DNA from: Microbacterium sp. | GTDB lineage: Bacteria > Actinomycetota > Actinomycetes > Actinomycetales > Microbacteriaceae | Assembly (NCBI RefSeq): GCF_031179285.1 | Contig: NZ_JAPSHY010000006.1 | Coordinates: forward strand, 62,001-126,000 | DNA: 64,000 bases | Direction: 5' to 3' | Translations under genes and position numbers: made by a program | Shown: piece after piece, positions 8,603 through 20,100 of the stretch | Layout of the letters: every line of letters begins with the position of its first letter | Position numbering within the stretch: position 1 is the first letter of the stretch | Notes under the pieces: generated by a model | What the model was told of the DNA's origin: nothing | The model's input: only the letters and a program-made list of their open reading frames with translations | The model's database searches: none

Positions 8603-9864
8603 GCGAGCACCTTCTGCAGAGCGAGGGGGACCTGTTCGAGTGCGCCGATGGTGATGACATCGGCATCCCCGATCCGGCGAAGAGCGGGAGATGCGGCGGT
8701 GCGGTCGGCGACGACGGCGAGCACTCTGGCACCGAACGGCTGCCGGGCGCAGGCGAGCCGCAGTGTTTCGGTCGACACCTTCGCGCCGCACACGAGGACG
8801 ACGACGCTCGCCAGCGGCATGGTCGCCGCGAGGACTCCGGCGAGTTCGGCGATGCCGCCGTCCCGGGGCTTGCTGCTCTCGACGGCGGCCAGCGAGTCGA
8901 GCAGTTGCTTGCCGGTTCCGGCGGGCAGTTCCCGTCCTTGCACGCGCATGTCGACGCGCTGCGAGTCCCGGATCGCGCGGAGTCCGATTGATCCCGCCGC
9001 CGAGATGGCCAGCTCGAAGTCGTCCGCCGAGGCGTAGTCGCCGGATGAGCGGGAGAGCCCGATCACGAAGTGGGACCGGCGGGTCTCCTCGTACTGCCGC
9101 ACCATCATCACCCCGGTGCGCGCCGTCGAACGCCAGTGCACGTGACGGAGGTCATCGCCCGGCTGATACTCGTTGAGGGCGTGGAACGAGACGTCGTCGC
9201 GCGAGAGGTCGGCGGCCGGAAGCCCCTCGAGATCGCGCAGGTACCCCAGCGACTGCCCGTCGAACAGCACCGTGCGGGGGTGCACGTAGAGATCGACTGG
9301 GTCGTCGCGTCGATGCGCCCGCTCGAAGAGCCCGAGCGGATCGCCGCGGACGACGCTCACCGGACCGACCTTGACGACGCCGCGCTTCTGTGTCGGGATG
9401 GCGAAGAGCTCCTCCGCCTCCTCACCGGGCGCGAGACGCTGAATGCCGAATTCGCCGCGCCCGGACCCGACGGGGAGCACCACGCGCGATGGCAGGATCG
9501 CCCTGGTCCCCCGGTTGGCGAGCGTCAGAGCGCCGACCGCGCGCTCTCCGACGACGACACGGGTGCGGGCGAGATCGAGCGAGACGTCGTAGGCGGTGCG
9601 ACCGATGAGGAACAGGGCACACAGCGCCACGGTGATGACGAGCACGATGGCTGCCACCGCGAACTCGGACCATCCGGCGATCTGCCCGATGAGCCAGAAT
9701 GCGACGGCGATCGCCATCAGCACCCATGCCAGCGGGCGAATGGATGCCGTGATCTTGCGAAGGCGCGCCAGAGCGCGCGCACCGAGCACCACCGCGATAT
9801 CACGCCATCCGGCGTCGCGGTCGGTCCGCGCCGGTGGCGCCGCCTGGATTGCCTCCGCCGTCAT
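8599..9864 (-). CDS. DUF58 domain-containing membrane protein
   Basis: 421 aa. The start is the ATG at 9864 (MTAEAIQAAPP), overlapping the MoxR stop by one base (TGATGA); a longer in-frame extension upstream runs across MoxR and is rejected. Two adjacent transmembrane helices lie at ~45-90. A cytosolic or exported beta-rich region precedes the DUF58 signature PGDDLRHVHWRSTARTG at ~215-230. DUF58 proteins carry a von Willebrand A-like fold and are nearly always encoded beside a MoxR ATPase, which is thought to act on them. The gene ends with a 4-base overlap into the transglutaminase-like gene, the standard order for this module. Confidence 0.92.
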   Translation of the reverse strand: MTAEAIQAAPPARTDRDAGWRDIAVVLGARALARLRKITASIRPLAWVLMAIAVAFWLIGQIAGWSEFAVAAIVLVITVALCALFLIGRTAYDVSLDLARTRVVVGERAVGALTLANRGTRAILPSRVVLPVGSGRGEFGIQRLAPGEEAEELFAIPTQKRGVVKVGPVSVVRGDPLGLFERAHRRDDPVDLYVHPRTVLFDGQSLGYLRDLEGLPAADLSRDDVSFHALNEYQPGDDLRHVHWRSTARTGVMMVRQYEETRRSHFVIGLSRSSGDYASADDFELAISAAGSIGLRAIRDSQRVDMRVQGRELPAGTGKQLLDSLAAVESSKPRDGGIAELAGVLAATMPLASVVVLVCGAKVSTETLRLACARQPFGARVLAVVADRTAASPALRRIGDADVITIGALEQVPLALQKVLA

Positions 9865-10835
9865 CAGGCCGCCGTTCGGGCCTGGGGAGCGGCGACGCCG
9901 TCGAGCACGCGCGCGATGACGACATCGCTGGTCGTACCGGCGAACTCGGCCTCGGGGTCGAGCAGCAGGCGGTGCTGCCACACCGGACGCGCGAGCGCCT
10001 TGATGTCATCGGGGAGGACGAAGTGACGGCCGTGGGCGGCGGCCCAGACCTTCGCGATGCGGATCATTGCGATCGCGCCGCGCACCGAGACGCCGAGCCG
10101 GATCGCTGAGTCGTTGCGGGTCGCCTCGGTGAGCTGAGCGACATACCGCAGCACGGCGGGCTCGACGTGCACGGATGCACCGAGGTCGGCCATGTCGGCG
10201 ACGGCACTCGTCGTGATGATCGCACCGAGACCGGCGGACGGGTTGCGGTCGGAGGCGCCGGCGAGGATACTCTCGGTGATCGCGAGGTCGGGGTAGCCGA
10301 TGGATGTCTTGATCAGGAACCGGTCGAGCTGGGCTTCGGGGAGCTTGTAGGTACCGGCCTGCTCGATGGGGTTCTGCGTGGCGATGACGAGGAACGGACG
10401 GCCGGCCTCATGGGTCACGCCGTCGACGGTCACCCGCGACTCCTCCATCACCTCCAGCAGCGCAGACTGCGTCTTCGGCGAGGCGCGGTTGATCTCATCG
10501 GCGAGCACGATCGAGGCGAAGATCGGCCCCTTGTGGAACTCGAACTTGTGCGACTGCTGGTCGTAGATCGTGACACCGGTGACGTCGGAGGGGAGCAGGT
10601 CGGGCGTGAACTGAATGCGGGCGCTGGTGCCCTGCACGGTCGCCGCGAGTGCTTTGGCGAGACTCGTCTTGCCGGTGCCCGGTGCGTCCTCCAGGAGCAC
10701 GTGGCCCTCGGCGAGCATCGAGGCCAGCACGAGGCCGACGATCTCGCGCTTGCCCTGCACCGCCTTGTCGATGTTGTCGACGAGACGATGGAAGGTGCCC
10801 TGGAACCAGGCGGCCTGCTCGGGAGTCATTGTCAT
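9864..10835 (-). CDS. MoxR-family AAA+ ATPase
   Basis: 323 aa, normal length for MoxR. Walker A is APGTGKTSLA (51-60), Walker B is IVLADEINRA (109-118), sensor 1 is IATQNPIEQ near 150, and an Arg-finger region follows LDRFLIK. MoxR proteins are chaperone-like ATPases that mature or activate partner proteins, typically those with vWA/DUF58 folds. The start is the ATG at 10835 or the second ATG at 10829; AAAGGA lies about 10 bases upstream. It follows the giant-protein gene ending at 10887 by 51 bp with no hairpin between, so read-through from the giant gene is likely. It heads the overlapping chain down to the left edge. Confidence 0.95.
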   Translation of the reverse strand: MTMTPEQAAWFQGTFHRLVDNIDKAVQGKREIVGLVLASMLAEGHVLLEDAPGTGKTSLAKALAATVQGTSARIQFTPDLLPSDVTGVTIYDQQSHKFEFHKGPIFASIVLADEINRASPKTQSALLEVMEESRVTVDGVTHEAGRPFLVIATQNPIEQAGTYKLPEAQLDRFLIKTSIGYPDLAITESILAGASDRNPSAGLGAIITTSAVADMADLGASVHVEPAVLRYVAQLTEATRNDSAIRLGVSVRGAIAMIRIAKVWAAAHGRHFVLPDDIKALARPVWQHRLLLDPEAEFAGTTSDVVIARVLDGVAAPQARTAA

Positions 10836-10886
10836 GTCAGTTCATTCCTTTGTCTGTTCGTGAAGTCGAAGGCGGGCAAGGCACGG

Positions 10887-13800
10887 CTATGGCCGCGCCC
10901 AGAATCTCTTCTCGGTGTCGACACCGTCGCCCCAGCCCTGGATGTCGACCCAGACGTCCTGACCGTCACGGCCGGCCCAGCAGCCCAGCTGCTGCGAGCC
11001 GCTCCCGTCGAAGTTGACGGTGTTCGCGCTGGCGATCTGCCCGGAATTCGTCGAGTGACACGTGACCTGTGCACTCCCGATGTTCAGGTTCTTCCAGTTG
11101 ACGACGAACCGGCGGCATCCGTTCACGCAGCTGCCGGCGGCGTCACCCTGAGTGACCCAGACCTCCGCGGCCGGCGGTTGGTTCGTCCGGTCCGACGCCG
11201 ACGCGATCGGCGTCCACTGGCCGGCGGAGTCCTGCGCGCGAACTTGGATGCTGTGCGTCTCGTTGTACCCGTTTCCGACGGTGCGTGACCCGTTCTGCTG
11301 GTTCACGGTCTGCCAGCCGCCGCCGTTCACATTGATCTGCGTGGTCTCGATCGGGCGGCCGTTGCCAGATCCTCGAGAATCCCAGCTGAGTTCGACGCTC
11401 GTGCCGAGGTTCCGCGCACCCGCGCTGGGCGCGGTCGGCGGACCGTACGGTCGTCCGGAGGCCGCCGCTGACGGCCCGCCCGTGTACGTGCTGCCGCCGA
11501 CGTTCGAGACCCCTCGAACCTGAACCTGGTACGTCGTCCCGTTCGTCAGCCCGTTGATCACGCCGTTGGCGGGAAGGCCGCTCCACGTGCCGCCCCCATT
11601 GATCGTGTACTGGTACGAGACTTCACTGGTGCTGGCACCGTTTCGAGAACCGGGAGCAAACTCCACGAGCATCGAACGATCGCGCTCCTCGATTCGTGTG
11701 ATCGTCGGCGCCGACGGTGCGATGACGCCGCGGCGCGGCGCGGACATCGCGCTCCACTCGCCCCAGCCGGCTTTGTTGTGTCCCCGGATGCGGTAGGTGT
11801 ACGGCGTCTCAGACGTCGGCACCACGACCGCCTGACTGTTCGTCCCGGGGCTCGGCGTCAGAGTCCTGTGGAGGGTGGAACCCTCCCAGACCTCGAGCTC
11901 ATAGGCATCGATCGCGTCACCGTTCTGGGGCGGTGTGTCCCAGGCAACCTGCATCTGCGCCTGCGGCGGGACGGGAGAGAGCTCCGATGTCCTCGGTGCA
12001 GCGGCTGCGAGCGGGGGCCCTGCAGGCACCTCGGACGCCGACCAGTTGCTCCAGCTCGACGGCTCCGGGGCCCGGTTGTGAGCCTGCACGCGCACCTGGT
12101 AGTTGCCGCCGTTCTCCAGCCCCTCCCACTTGATGGAGTTGCCGGTGACCTCCTTCTGGGTGATCCCGGAGGGCGGCGCCGGAGAGATCTCCAGCGTGTA
12201 GCGCTCCACCGGAGAGCCCGGCGTCGTCGGCGTCGTCCACGCCACGTCCAGCGACTTGTCGCCGAACTTCAGAGTGGGCGGGTTCGGGGTGTCCGGACGC
12301 GCATCCGGACGAGCGACGGCCGAAGACCCTGACGGCTTCGACTCCCCCACCCGGTTGGTCGCGGTGACCTGGAAGACATACTCCACGTTGTTGGTGAGCC
12401 CGTCCAGCGTGCACGTCGTCGACTGGCACTCCTTCGAGTACGGGTTGCCCTGCACGGACTTCACCGTGTACTTCGTGATCTCCGCACCGTTGTTCGACGG
12501 CGCACCGTAGGAGACCACCACTGTCCGGTCCTGCACGCTCGTCACGGTCGGCGCACCGGGAGCCTCCGGGACGCCCTGCACGGTGAGCACGACCTGTCCC
12601 GTCGCCTCACGCTCAGGATCTTCCGTCGCATCCTGGATGCGGTAGCGGACCACGAGAGATCCGACGAAGTCGTCGGACGGGGTGACGACCACGTCGTCGC
12701 CCTTCACGCTCGCACGCCCCGCGCCGGTCTCCACCGTGGCTTGCAGCAGCTTGAGAGGAGTCTCCGGGAAGGGGTTGAAGTCGTTCGCGAGCACCGGCAC
12801 CGTGACGGTCTTGCCCTGATCCGCCTCGGCGATCGTGTCGGTGTTGGCCGCCGGCATCGCGCGATTCGACGCCGTCACCTGGACGAGGACGGTGCCCTCG
12901 ACGGGCTCGGTCTCGCCGTCGTCGATGCGCAGGGTCAGCGTCAGCGCGGTGCCCTTCTTCGCGTTCGACGAGGCCTCCACCAGCAGCTCGTCGTCGTCGA
13001 TCTTCGCGCTCACTCCCTTGCCCTCACCGTCGAGCAGGGTGTACTTGTGCTTGCCCTTGTCCTCCGGATCGGGATCCGTCGTGAGCGCCGCCAGATTCAG
13101 CGCGGTCGCCTTCTCGCCCGGCGCGACGTTGACCGCGCCGCGGATGAACACCGGCTGCTGATTCTCGGGCGGCAGCACGTTGATCGGGATGCTGAGCGTG
13201 GCCTTGCGTCCCTCGGGGTCATCCGGACCCGTTCCGTCGGTCACCTCGAACGTCAGCGCGTCCTGCCCGAAGTACCCGGGCGCCGAGGTGTACACGAGCG
13301 TCTTCTGGTCTTTGACGAGGTCCGCCCCGTCGGCGTTCACCGCGCTCACCTTCGCGTGCTCGGTGATGACGACGTCGCCGCCACCGGCTACGGTCACGTA
13401 CTTCGACAGCGGCACTTCCTTCGTCTCGCCGCTCTTGACCTCCAGCGGCTTCGTCGACGTCAGGGTCGGACGCAGGCCCTCCTCCGACGGGACGAAGATG
13501 AAGGCGGATGCCGCGAGTCCGTCCTGATCGGTCAGCGTGTAGCGGATCAGCTGCAACGTGTCGGTGACGGTGACGCGCACCTTGCCGTTCTCCAGCAGCG
13601 TCGCGCCCTCGCCGACCTCGAGGTCGAGGCGCTCCGTCGTGCCGTCCGGGTCCTCGTCGTTCTCGAGGATGTCGATGTCCGCGCTGAGCGAGCCGTCCTT
13701 GAGGTCGAGCGGACGCACGCGATCGTCGCGCGCCACCGGCGCCAGCAGCGGCACATCCTCGTCGACCCTGACTTGCAGCACGGCGGTCGCCGTCGCGCCT

Positions 13801-16800
13801 CGCGAGTCGGTGATCGTGTACTGCAGCGAGGTCTCCAGAGGGTTGTTCGGCGCCTGCACCAGCACCCGGTCGCCCGAGACGCGCGCAGTGAGACCCTGAT
13901 CGCCCGGCACTTCGAGCCCGTCCTCGACGAGGGCGACCTTCTCGCCCTCGGGGTCGGAGTCATTCACGAGCACCGGCACGGCGATCTCGCGCCCTGGCCG
14001 GACGACGACGGCATCCTTCACCGCGTACGGCGCCTGGTTCACCTGCTCTGCGGGGGCGATGCCGACGCGGATCGTCGCGACCCCCTCCTTGCCCAGGCGG
14101 TCACGGACGCGGTATTTGAAGACGTCGACACCCGTCGACCCGTCGAACGCCTCGTAGGTGAGGTAGTTCTGCGCGATCTCGGTGATCCGGCCCTTGGTCG
14201 GGCTGGATGAGACGTCGATGAGCTCGACCGAATCGCCGTCGCCGTCGATGCCGTCCAGCGGCACGGCGATGTTCACCTCGGTGCCGCTGAGAGCGCGCGC
14301 GACGAGATCGCGCGGTCGCGGCGCCGCATTCGTCTCCTCGTCGATCGGCAGGATCTGGATCGTGACGTAACCGGCGGCCTTCTGCTGCCGTGAATCGACG
14401 GCCTCGTACGTCAGGTAGACCGTCTTCGCCTCGGGACCGGCCTTGAACCGCACGACGTCCTGCGAGACGAACGCCTCGCCGTCTTCTGGGTCGACGAACG
14501 GTTCGATGAGCTCGGGAGACAGGTGCAGGGCGTCATCGCTCGGGTGGGTGTCGTTGTCGAGAACCGGGATGGTGACGACGTCGCCGGCTCGCACGTAGAC
14601 GGTGTCGGGGTTCGCGATCGGCTGCAGGATCTCCTCCGGCGCCGGGATCGGCACGACCACGACCTCACCTTCGGCGGACTGCTCGCCGTTCGAGATGCGG
14701 TACGCGATCCGCACCTGTTCCTCGAGTGTGCCCTGATCGGTGATCCGCAGCGTCTCGTGGTTGATCACCGAGACCGAGACGCCGGTGTTCGGCTCGATCG
14801 ACACCGATTGGACGACGAGGATGCCGCCGGCGGGGTCGGTGTCGTTGTTGAGCACGCCGATGAGCACGTCGCCGCCCGTCGGAAGCAGTGCGACATCGCG
14901 CACCGCGACCGGCGGCAGGTCGACCTCGGTCGCCTCGGTGACATCGATGCGCACGAGGCCTTCGCCGTTCTCAGGACCGGCGGTCGCGAGGTACTGCACG
15001 TAGTAGACCCCGACAGCAGGCGCGGAGAACGTGAAGGTCTTGTTGGTGAAGTCCGGAAGGACGGTCGCCCCCGGCACTTCGTCGACGCGGCCGAGTCGCA
15101 GCGGCTCGCGGCCGGAACTGGTGTCGTTCGCGAGCGGAGCGACGGTGATCTGCTCGCCGACGCGGGTGACGACGTGATCGGCGTTCGTCTTGGGCTTCGT
15201 CGTGCCCTGTGCCCGCACGTCGAGCGTGATCGTCGCGGTGGTCATCTCGCCGAAACCGTCGGCGACGGTGACCTGCACATCCTTGCGACCCTGCAGGCTC
15301 GCGGTGGCCTTGTAGGTGAGCTGGCCGTCGGTGCTGAAGTCGACCTCGTCACCGGGGGCGGCGACGACCTCCTTCAGGTAGATGTCATCGCCGTCCGGAT
15401 CGATCCAGTCGGGCAGGACGTTGTATGAGACCGTGCCGCCGGATTCCACGGTGAGCGAGGTCTTGCGCTTCGGCGCCGGCGCGCCGTTCGTGTTCCAGTC
15501 GTGCACCGAAAGCGTCACTGTGGCGGTGTCCTTGCCACCGCGACCGTCATCGACCTCGTACAGGAAGGTGCCGGAACCGGTCGCATCCTCATTGACGGCG
15601 ATCTGCAGGGAGCCGCCGTTGTAGATCGGCTGCACCATGCCGATCGAGGGCTGCTGCTCTGCCATGGCTGCGACGAGGACGTCGCCGTCAGGATCGTTGT
15701 CGTTGTCGATCACCGGCAGGAGCGCCGACGCACCGGGTCGCACGCCGAACGAGTCGTCTTCCGCGATCGGCGGGGTGTTCACCTCACTGCGCTCAGGAAG
15801 GGTCGTCTCGACCGTCTCCTCGGTCGACTCCTCCTGGTTCTCGGTCTCACCCTCGGGCGGCGTCAGGTCGTTCCAGTTGTCGACCCGCTGCAGGCTCTCA
15901 TTCGCCATCCACGCCGCACCGCCGACCGCGTCGTTGAGGATGATGACGTCGCGGTTCACCCGGAACACCAGGCTCGACGAATCCTCTGCGCCCTCCACCG
16001 TCGCGTTGACGTCGTTCGCGTCACCGGGGCACTCGCGCACGAACGCCGCAGACCCCGCCCACGCCGCATACGTGCAGCCCCGCAGGGACACCGGAGCCGC
16101 CGGAGCACCCTCGCCACCGGCATCCGTCACGGTCGGCTCTGCGCCGTCCAGCGGCACCCGCACGAGCCCGGTGGCGGTCGCGACCGCCACCGCATCGCTC
16201 TCTGCGGATGCCTGCTGCAGCACCGCGTCGTCGGCGCCGGGGATCTCCGTGCGCAATCCGCCCGGTGAAATGACGGCACCCGAGGCGGAATCCAGCACGA
16301 CAGGCATGCGACCCACGGCGGTGACCGTCGACTTCTCCGATGCACCGCCCTCACCCAGCGACGCCGTCGACGGTTCCAGTGGCTCGCCCTCATTGTCGAC
16401 CGGAACCGTCACGACCTCGCCGCGAGCGGTCGACAGCCCGAAGACCGTACCGTCGTGGGCGACGGCGACATCGGCGTTCTTGCCGAGCTCGGCGACCGGT
16501 TCTCTCGCCTCGATCTCGAACCCGGCGATGCCCTTGACCGCGACGACCCAAAGGTTGCCGGACTTCCGGTCGAGGATGGCGGCGGTCTGATTGCCGAGAT
16601 CGACCTTGGCGGAACTCGGGATGCTCGCCGAGTCGCCCATCGAGACGCGTGCCGGGTCGACCGCACTGACGGTGGAGGCGCCTTCATCGACGACGAGCAC
16701 GTTGGTGGCATCCTGCAGGATGTCGTAGTTCTCACCGACAGTGCGAAGACCACCGTCGATCACCGTGGACTCGTGGTTGAAATGACCGACGAGCAGACTC

Positions 16801-16964
16801 GAGGTCTTCGTTATCCAGACCCCGCCGTCGTTCAGATCGACCTTCGTGGTCGGGAAGCCCTCATAGGTGAGGGCCATGGTCGTGATCGCGATGACACCCG
16901 CGGTCACGCCGGCGACCGAGGCCAACGCCTTCGGCCGCGCGCGCACCCACGACAATGCCTTCAT
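10887..16964 (-). CDS. Giant exported Ig/cadherin-like and fibronectin III protein (paralog 1)
   Basis: 2025 aa. The start is the ATG at 16964 (MKALSW), matching the paralog's start, with GGGGGAAG 5 bases upstream. One N-terminal signal/anchor helix (~15-35) is followed by a region (~40-370) with beta-propeller-like repeats. An acidic Glu/Thr linker ending in TLPERSE comes next. Then there are many ~90-residue Ig/cadherin-like repeats marked by VLxND(T/S)DPDGD motifs (~400-1450), fibronectin III domains (~1460-1930), and a C-terminal ~95-residue unit with four Cys. No sortase motif is seen, so the N-terminal helix probably anchors it. It lies just upstream of MoxR-DUF58-transglutaminase and is likely co-expressed. 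Adhesive or wall-spanning function is an inference from domain content. Confidence 0.85.
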   Translation of the reverse strand: MKALSWVRARPKALASVAGVTAGVIAITTMALTYEGFPTTKVDLNDGGVWITKTSSLLVGHFNHESTVIDGGLRTVGENYDILQDATNVLVVDEGASTVSAVDPARVSMGDSASIPSSAKVDLGNQTAAILDRKSGNLWVVAVKGIAGFEIEAREPVAELGKNADVAVAHDGTVFGLSTARGEVVTVPVDNEGEPLEPSTASLGEGGASEKSTVTAVGRMPVVLDSASGAVISPGGLRTEIPGADDAVLQQASAESDAVAVATATGLVRVPLDGAEPTVTDAGGEGAPAAPVSLRGCTYAAWAGSAAFVRECPGDANDVNATVEGAEDSSSLVFRVNRDVIILNDAVGGAAWMANESLQRVDNWNDLTPPEGETENQEESTEETVETTLPERSEVNTPPIAEDDSFGVRPGASALLPVIDNDNDPDGDVLVAAMAEQQPSIGMVQPIYNGGSLQIAVNEDATGSGTFLYEVDDGRGGKDTATVTLSVHDWNTNGAPAPKRKTSLTVESGGTVSYNVLPDWIDPDGDDIYLKEVVAAPGDEVDFSTDGQLTYKATASLQGRKDVQVTVADGFGEMTTATITLDVRAQGTTKPKTNADHVVTRVGEQITVAPLANDTSSGREPLRLGRVDEVPGATVLPDFTNKTFTFSAPAVGVYYVQYLATAGPENGEGLVRIDVTEATEVDLPPVAVRDVALLPTGGDVLIGVLNNDTDPAGGILVVQSVSIEPNTGVSVSVINHETLRITDQGTLEEQVRIAYRISNGEQSAEGEVVVVPIPAPEEILQPIANPDTVYVRAGDVVTIPVLDNDTHPSDDALHLSPELIEPFVDPEDGEAFVSQDVVRFKAGPEAKTVYLTYEAVDSRQQKAAGYVTIQILPIDEETNAAPRPRDLVARALSGTEVNIAVPLDGIDGDGDSVELIDVSSSPTKGRITEIAQNYLTYEAFDGSTGVDVFKYRVRDRLGKEGVATIRVGIAPAEQVNQAPYAVKDAVVVRPGREIAVPVLVNDSDPEGEKVALVEDGLEVPGDQGLTARVSGDRVLVQAPNNPLETSLQYTITDSRGATATAVLQVRVDEDVPLLAPVARDDRVRPLDLKDGSLSADIDILENDEDPDGTTERLDLEVGEGATLLENGKVRVTVTDTLQLIRYTLTDQDGLAASAFIFVPSEEGLRPTLTSTKPLEVKSGETKEVPLSKYVTVAGGGDVVITEHAKVSAVNADGADLVKDQKTLVYTSAPGYFGQDALTFEVTDGTGPDDPEGRKATLSIPINVLPPENQQPVFIRGAVNVAPGEKATALNLAALTTDPDPEDKGKHKYTLLDGEGKGVSAKIDDDELLVEASSNAKKGTALTLTLRIDDGETEPVEGTVLVQVTASNRAMPAANTDTIAEADQGKTVTVPVLANDFNPFPETPLKLLQATVETGAGRASVKGDDVVVTPSDDFVGSLVVRYRIQDATEDPEREATGQVVLTVQGVPEAPGAPTVTSVQDRTVVVSYGAPSNNGAEITKYTVKSVQGNPYSKECQSTTCTLDGLTNNVEYVFQVTATNRVGESKPSGSSAVARPDARPDTPNPPTLKFGDKSLDVAWTTPTTPGSPVERYTLEISPAPPSGITQKEVTGNSIKWEGLENGGNYQVRVQAHNRAPEPSSWSNWSASEVPAGPPLAAAAPRTSELSPVPPQAQMQVAWDTPPQNGDAIDAYELEVWEGSTLHRTLTPSPGTNSQAVVVPTSETPYTYRIRGHNKAGWGEWSAMSAPRRGVIAPSAPTITRIEERDRSMLVEFAPGSRNGASTSEVSYQYTINGGGTWSGLPANGVINGLTNGTTYQVQVRGVSNVGGSTYTGGPSAAASGRPYGPPTAPSAGARNLGTSVELSWDSRGSGNGRPIETTQINVNGGGWQTVNQQNGSRTVGNGYNETHSIQVRAQDSAGQWTPIASASDRTNQPPAAEVWVTQGDAAGSCVNGCRRFVVNWKNLNIGSAQVTCHSTNSGQIASANTVNFDGSGSQQLGCWAGRDGQDVWVDIQGWGDGVDTEKRFWARP

Positions 16965-17037
16965 TCGCACTTCCCCCTGGATCGACAGCACTGAGCTCTC
17001 TTGTCACGCGGCGACGACACGCCGAGCGCACCCGATC

Positions 17038-17048
17038 ATCCTAACCGT
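17038..17048 (-). promoter_or_regulatory. Putative promoter of giant paralog 1 (-10 TAGGAT)
   Basis: On the minus strand ACGGTTAGGATGA ends at 17036; TAGGAT fits the actinobacterial TANNNT -10. The same 13 bases occur upstream of paralog 2, and in both cases the -10 is about 70 bases before the ATG. No clear -35 is visible. A CTCCCCA element lies about 24 bases upstream of the -10. Confidence 0.5.
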
Positions 17049-17145
17049 CTGAGGCAGCCGCGATCGATGGGGAGAAATGCCCGTCCTCCGCCGCTCGACC
17101 GGGATGCGGTGACGACGAGCGGAGCACGCCACCCGCGTCCGACGC

Positions 17146-20100
17146 TCAATAGTACGAAGGCTCCGCCGACGACGGGTTCCCGCCGATGATGTTCACGCCC
17201 TTCGCACCGGGGAACCCGTTGTAGCACTGCAACTGGATCGCGCCATTCGACGGGATGCTCACCGGGAACCCCGCGTTGTTGCCGAACACCACACCGTCAC
17301 GGGTGCATTCGATCCGGTAGGAGCCGCCCGCGAAGTTCGAGGTGTTGAGCACGAGGTAGTAGCACCCGTTGCCCGAGCAGCCCCCGACGTACGAGCCCTT
17401 CGTCACCCAGGCACGCGGCTGCGGCGGATCGTTCGTGCGTGCCGACGCCGACACGACCTGCGACCACTGGCCGGCGGCATCCCGCGCACGCACCTGAATG
17501 CTGTGCGTCTGGCTGTAGCCGTTGCCGAGATCGCGGCTGCCGCTGAGCCCGAGGTTCTGCCATCCGCCGTTGTCGAGGCTCACCTGCACCTCGACGATGT
17601 CGCGGCCGTTGGGCGCCGGCGGCGACCAGGCGACGCGCACCGACGTGCCGAGGTTCGTCGCCGAGACGCCGGGGTTCTGCACAGGCCCGTAGGGTTGCAG
17701 CGCGGCTGTCGGCGCGGACTCCGCGCCGGGCTGGGACTCCTGCCCGCCGACCACCGAGTACGCCCGAACGCGCACGATGTTCTGGGAGTTGTTCGCCGCG
17801 TTGATGCGCCTACCGTCCCAGTTGCGGCTCCAGCCACCGCCGTTCACCGAGTACTCGTACCGGACCTCGTTGGCGGCTGCGCCGTTCGTGTCCGACAGCG
17901 AGTACGTCACGGTGACGAAGCCGTCGCCCTCGCTCGTGCCGGTGATCGTGGGCCTGCCCGGGCTGCCGAAGGCGCGCTGCGGAGCCGATGAGGGGCTCTG
18001 CGCACTCCAGCCCGCCTTGTTGCGCGCGCGGACGGCGTACGTGTAGTCCGACGTCGAGGTCGCGACGGTGACCGTCTGGCTGCGCTGTGAGCCGGCGATA
18101 CCCGGGATCCGGTTGACGACGGCGCCGCCGCGCATCACGATCAGTTCGTATTCGGCGATGGCGTCGCCGTTCTGCGGCGCGGCATCCCACGTCACCGTCA
18201 TCTGCGCCTGGTTTCCGACCGATGGCGCGCTCTGCGCGCGAGGCGCGGCCACGGTTCCCGGCACCCCCGCCGGGATCTCGCTCGCCGACCAGACGCTCCA
18301 GGTCGACGGCTCCGGGGCGCGGTTGTGTGCACGGACGCGAACCTGGTAGTCGGCGCCGTTCTCGAGCCCCTCCCATTCGAGCGAGTTGCCCGTGACGCCG
18401 GCCTTCTGCGCCACGCCGGAGGGGGGCGCGGGAGAGATCTCGAGCGTGTAGGACTCGACGGGGGAACCGGGGGTCGAGGGCGTCACCCACGAGACGCTCA
18501 GCTTCTTGTCGCCGAAGACGAGTTTCGGCGGCGCGGGCGCATCGGGGCGCGCATCGGGGCGCGCGACGGCGGATGCCGGGGAAGGATCACCGTCGCCGAC
18601 CCGGTTGGTGGCTGTGACCTGGAACACGTATTCGACGTTGTTCGTCAGGCCGTCCAGCGTGCACGTCGTGGACGAGCACTTCTTGGTGTAGTCGCCCGCG
18701 ACGGAGCTCACCGTGTACGAGGTGATCTCTGCGCCGTTGTTGGCCGGCGGCGACCACGACAGCACCACGGTGCGATCCTGCACACTGGCCACCGTCGGCG
18801 TTCCCGGCGCCTCGGGCACGCCCTGCACGGTGAGCACGATGCGCCCGTCGACTTCGCGATCGGCATCCTTGGTCGCGTCCTGAATCCGGTAGCGCACGAC
18901 CATCGATCCGACGAAGTCGGCCGACGGCGTGACGGTCACCTCGTCGCCGGTGAACTTGACGCTGCCGGCGCCGGTCTCCGGCACCGCCGAGACGACCTTC
19001 AGCGGGGTCTCCGGGAACGGGTTGACATCATTGGCCAGCACCGGAATCGTCACGGCCTTGCCCTGGTCGGCTTCGGCGACGGTGTCGGTGTTCGCCGTCG
19101 GCAGCGATCGCGTCGAGGCCGTCACGAGTACGGCCACCGAACCCTCGACCGGCGGGGTCGTGCCGTCGTCGATGCGCAGCTGCACGGTCGACGCGGTGCC
19201 CTTGGGGGTGTTGGAGTCGGCCTCGACGAGAAGCTTCGATCCGTCGATCCGGGCGGAGAGCCCAGCACCCAGCTTGCCGGTGATGCTGAAGCGGAGCTTG
19301 TCGGCATCATCCGGGTCGGGGTCGGTCGTGAGCGCCGCGAGATCGAGCTCGGTGGCGGGTTCACCCGGAGCGACCGCGACCTCGCCGTTGACGAACACCG
19401 GCTGCTGATTCTCGGGCGGGAGCACGGTGATCGGGATCGACAACGTGCTCTTGCGCCCCTCGGGGTCGTCCGGCCCCGTGCCGTCGGTGACCTCGAAGGT
19501 CAGCGCGTCCTTGCCGAAATAGCCTTGCCTCGACGTGTACACCAGCGTGTGCTGATCCTTGATGAGCGAGGCGCCGTCCGCGTTGACCGCGCTGACCTTC
19601 GCGGCCTCGGTGATCACGACGTCACCGCCGCCCGCGACGACGACATACTTCGACAGCGAAAGCTCCACCGTCTCACCGCTCTTGACCTCGACCGGCTTCG
19701 TCGACCTCAGCGTCGGGCGCAGCTCACTCATGGCGGGCACGAAGATGAACGCGGACGTCGCCTGGTCATCCTCATCGGTGATGGTGTAGCGGATGAGCTG
19801 GCGCTCATCGCCGATGGTGACGCTGATCGAACGGTCTTCCTGCACCCGGCCGCCTGCTTCGACGTCGAGCTCGAGCGCGTCGACCGTGCCGTCCGGATCC
19901 TCGTCGTTCGACAGCACGTCGACGTCGACCCGCAGCCCGTCCTTGACGTCGGCGGGAACCACCCGGTCGTCTCGGGCGATGGGGGTCAGGAGCGGCACTT
20001 CCTCGTCGACCGTGATCTGCAGCACCGCCGTCGACTCGGCGCCGCGAGCATCGCGGATCGTGTACTGGATGGATGTCTCGGTGGGGCCGTTCGGAGCTTT

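Noticed and set aside
8603..8791. N-terminal extension of the transglutaminase-like gene to 8791
   Set aside because: The extra 63 residues are Arg-rich and lie fully inside DUF58; the ATG at 8602 overlaps the DUF58 stop as ATGA.
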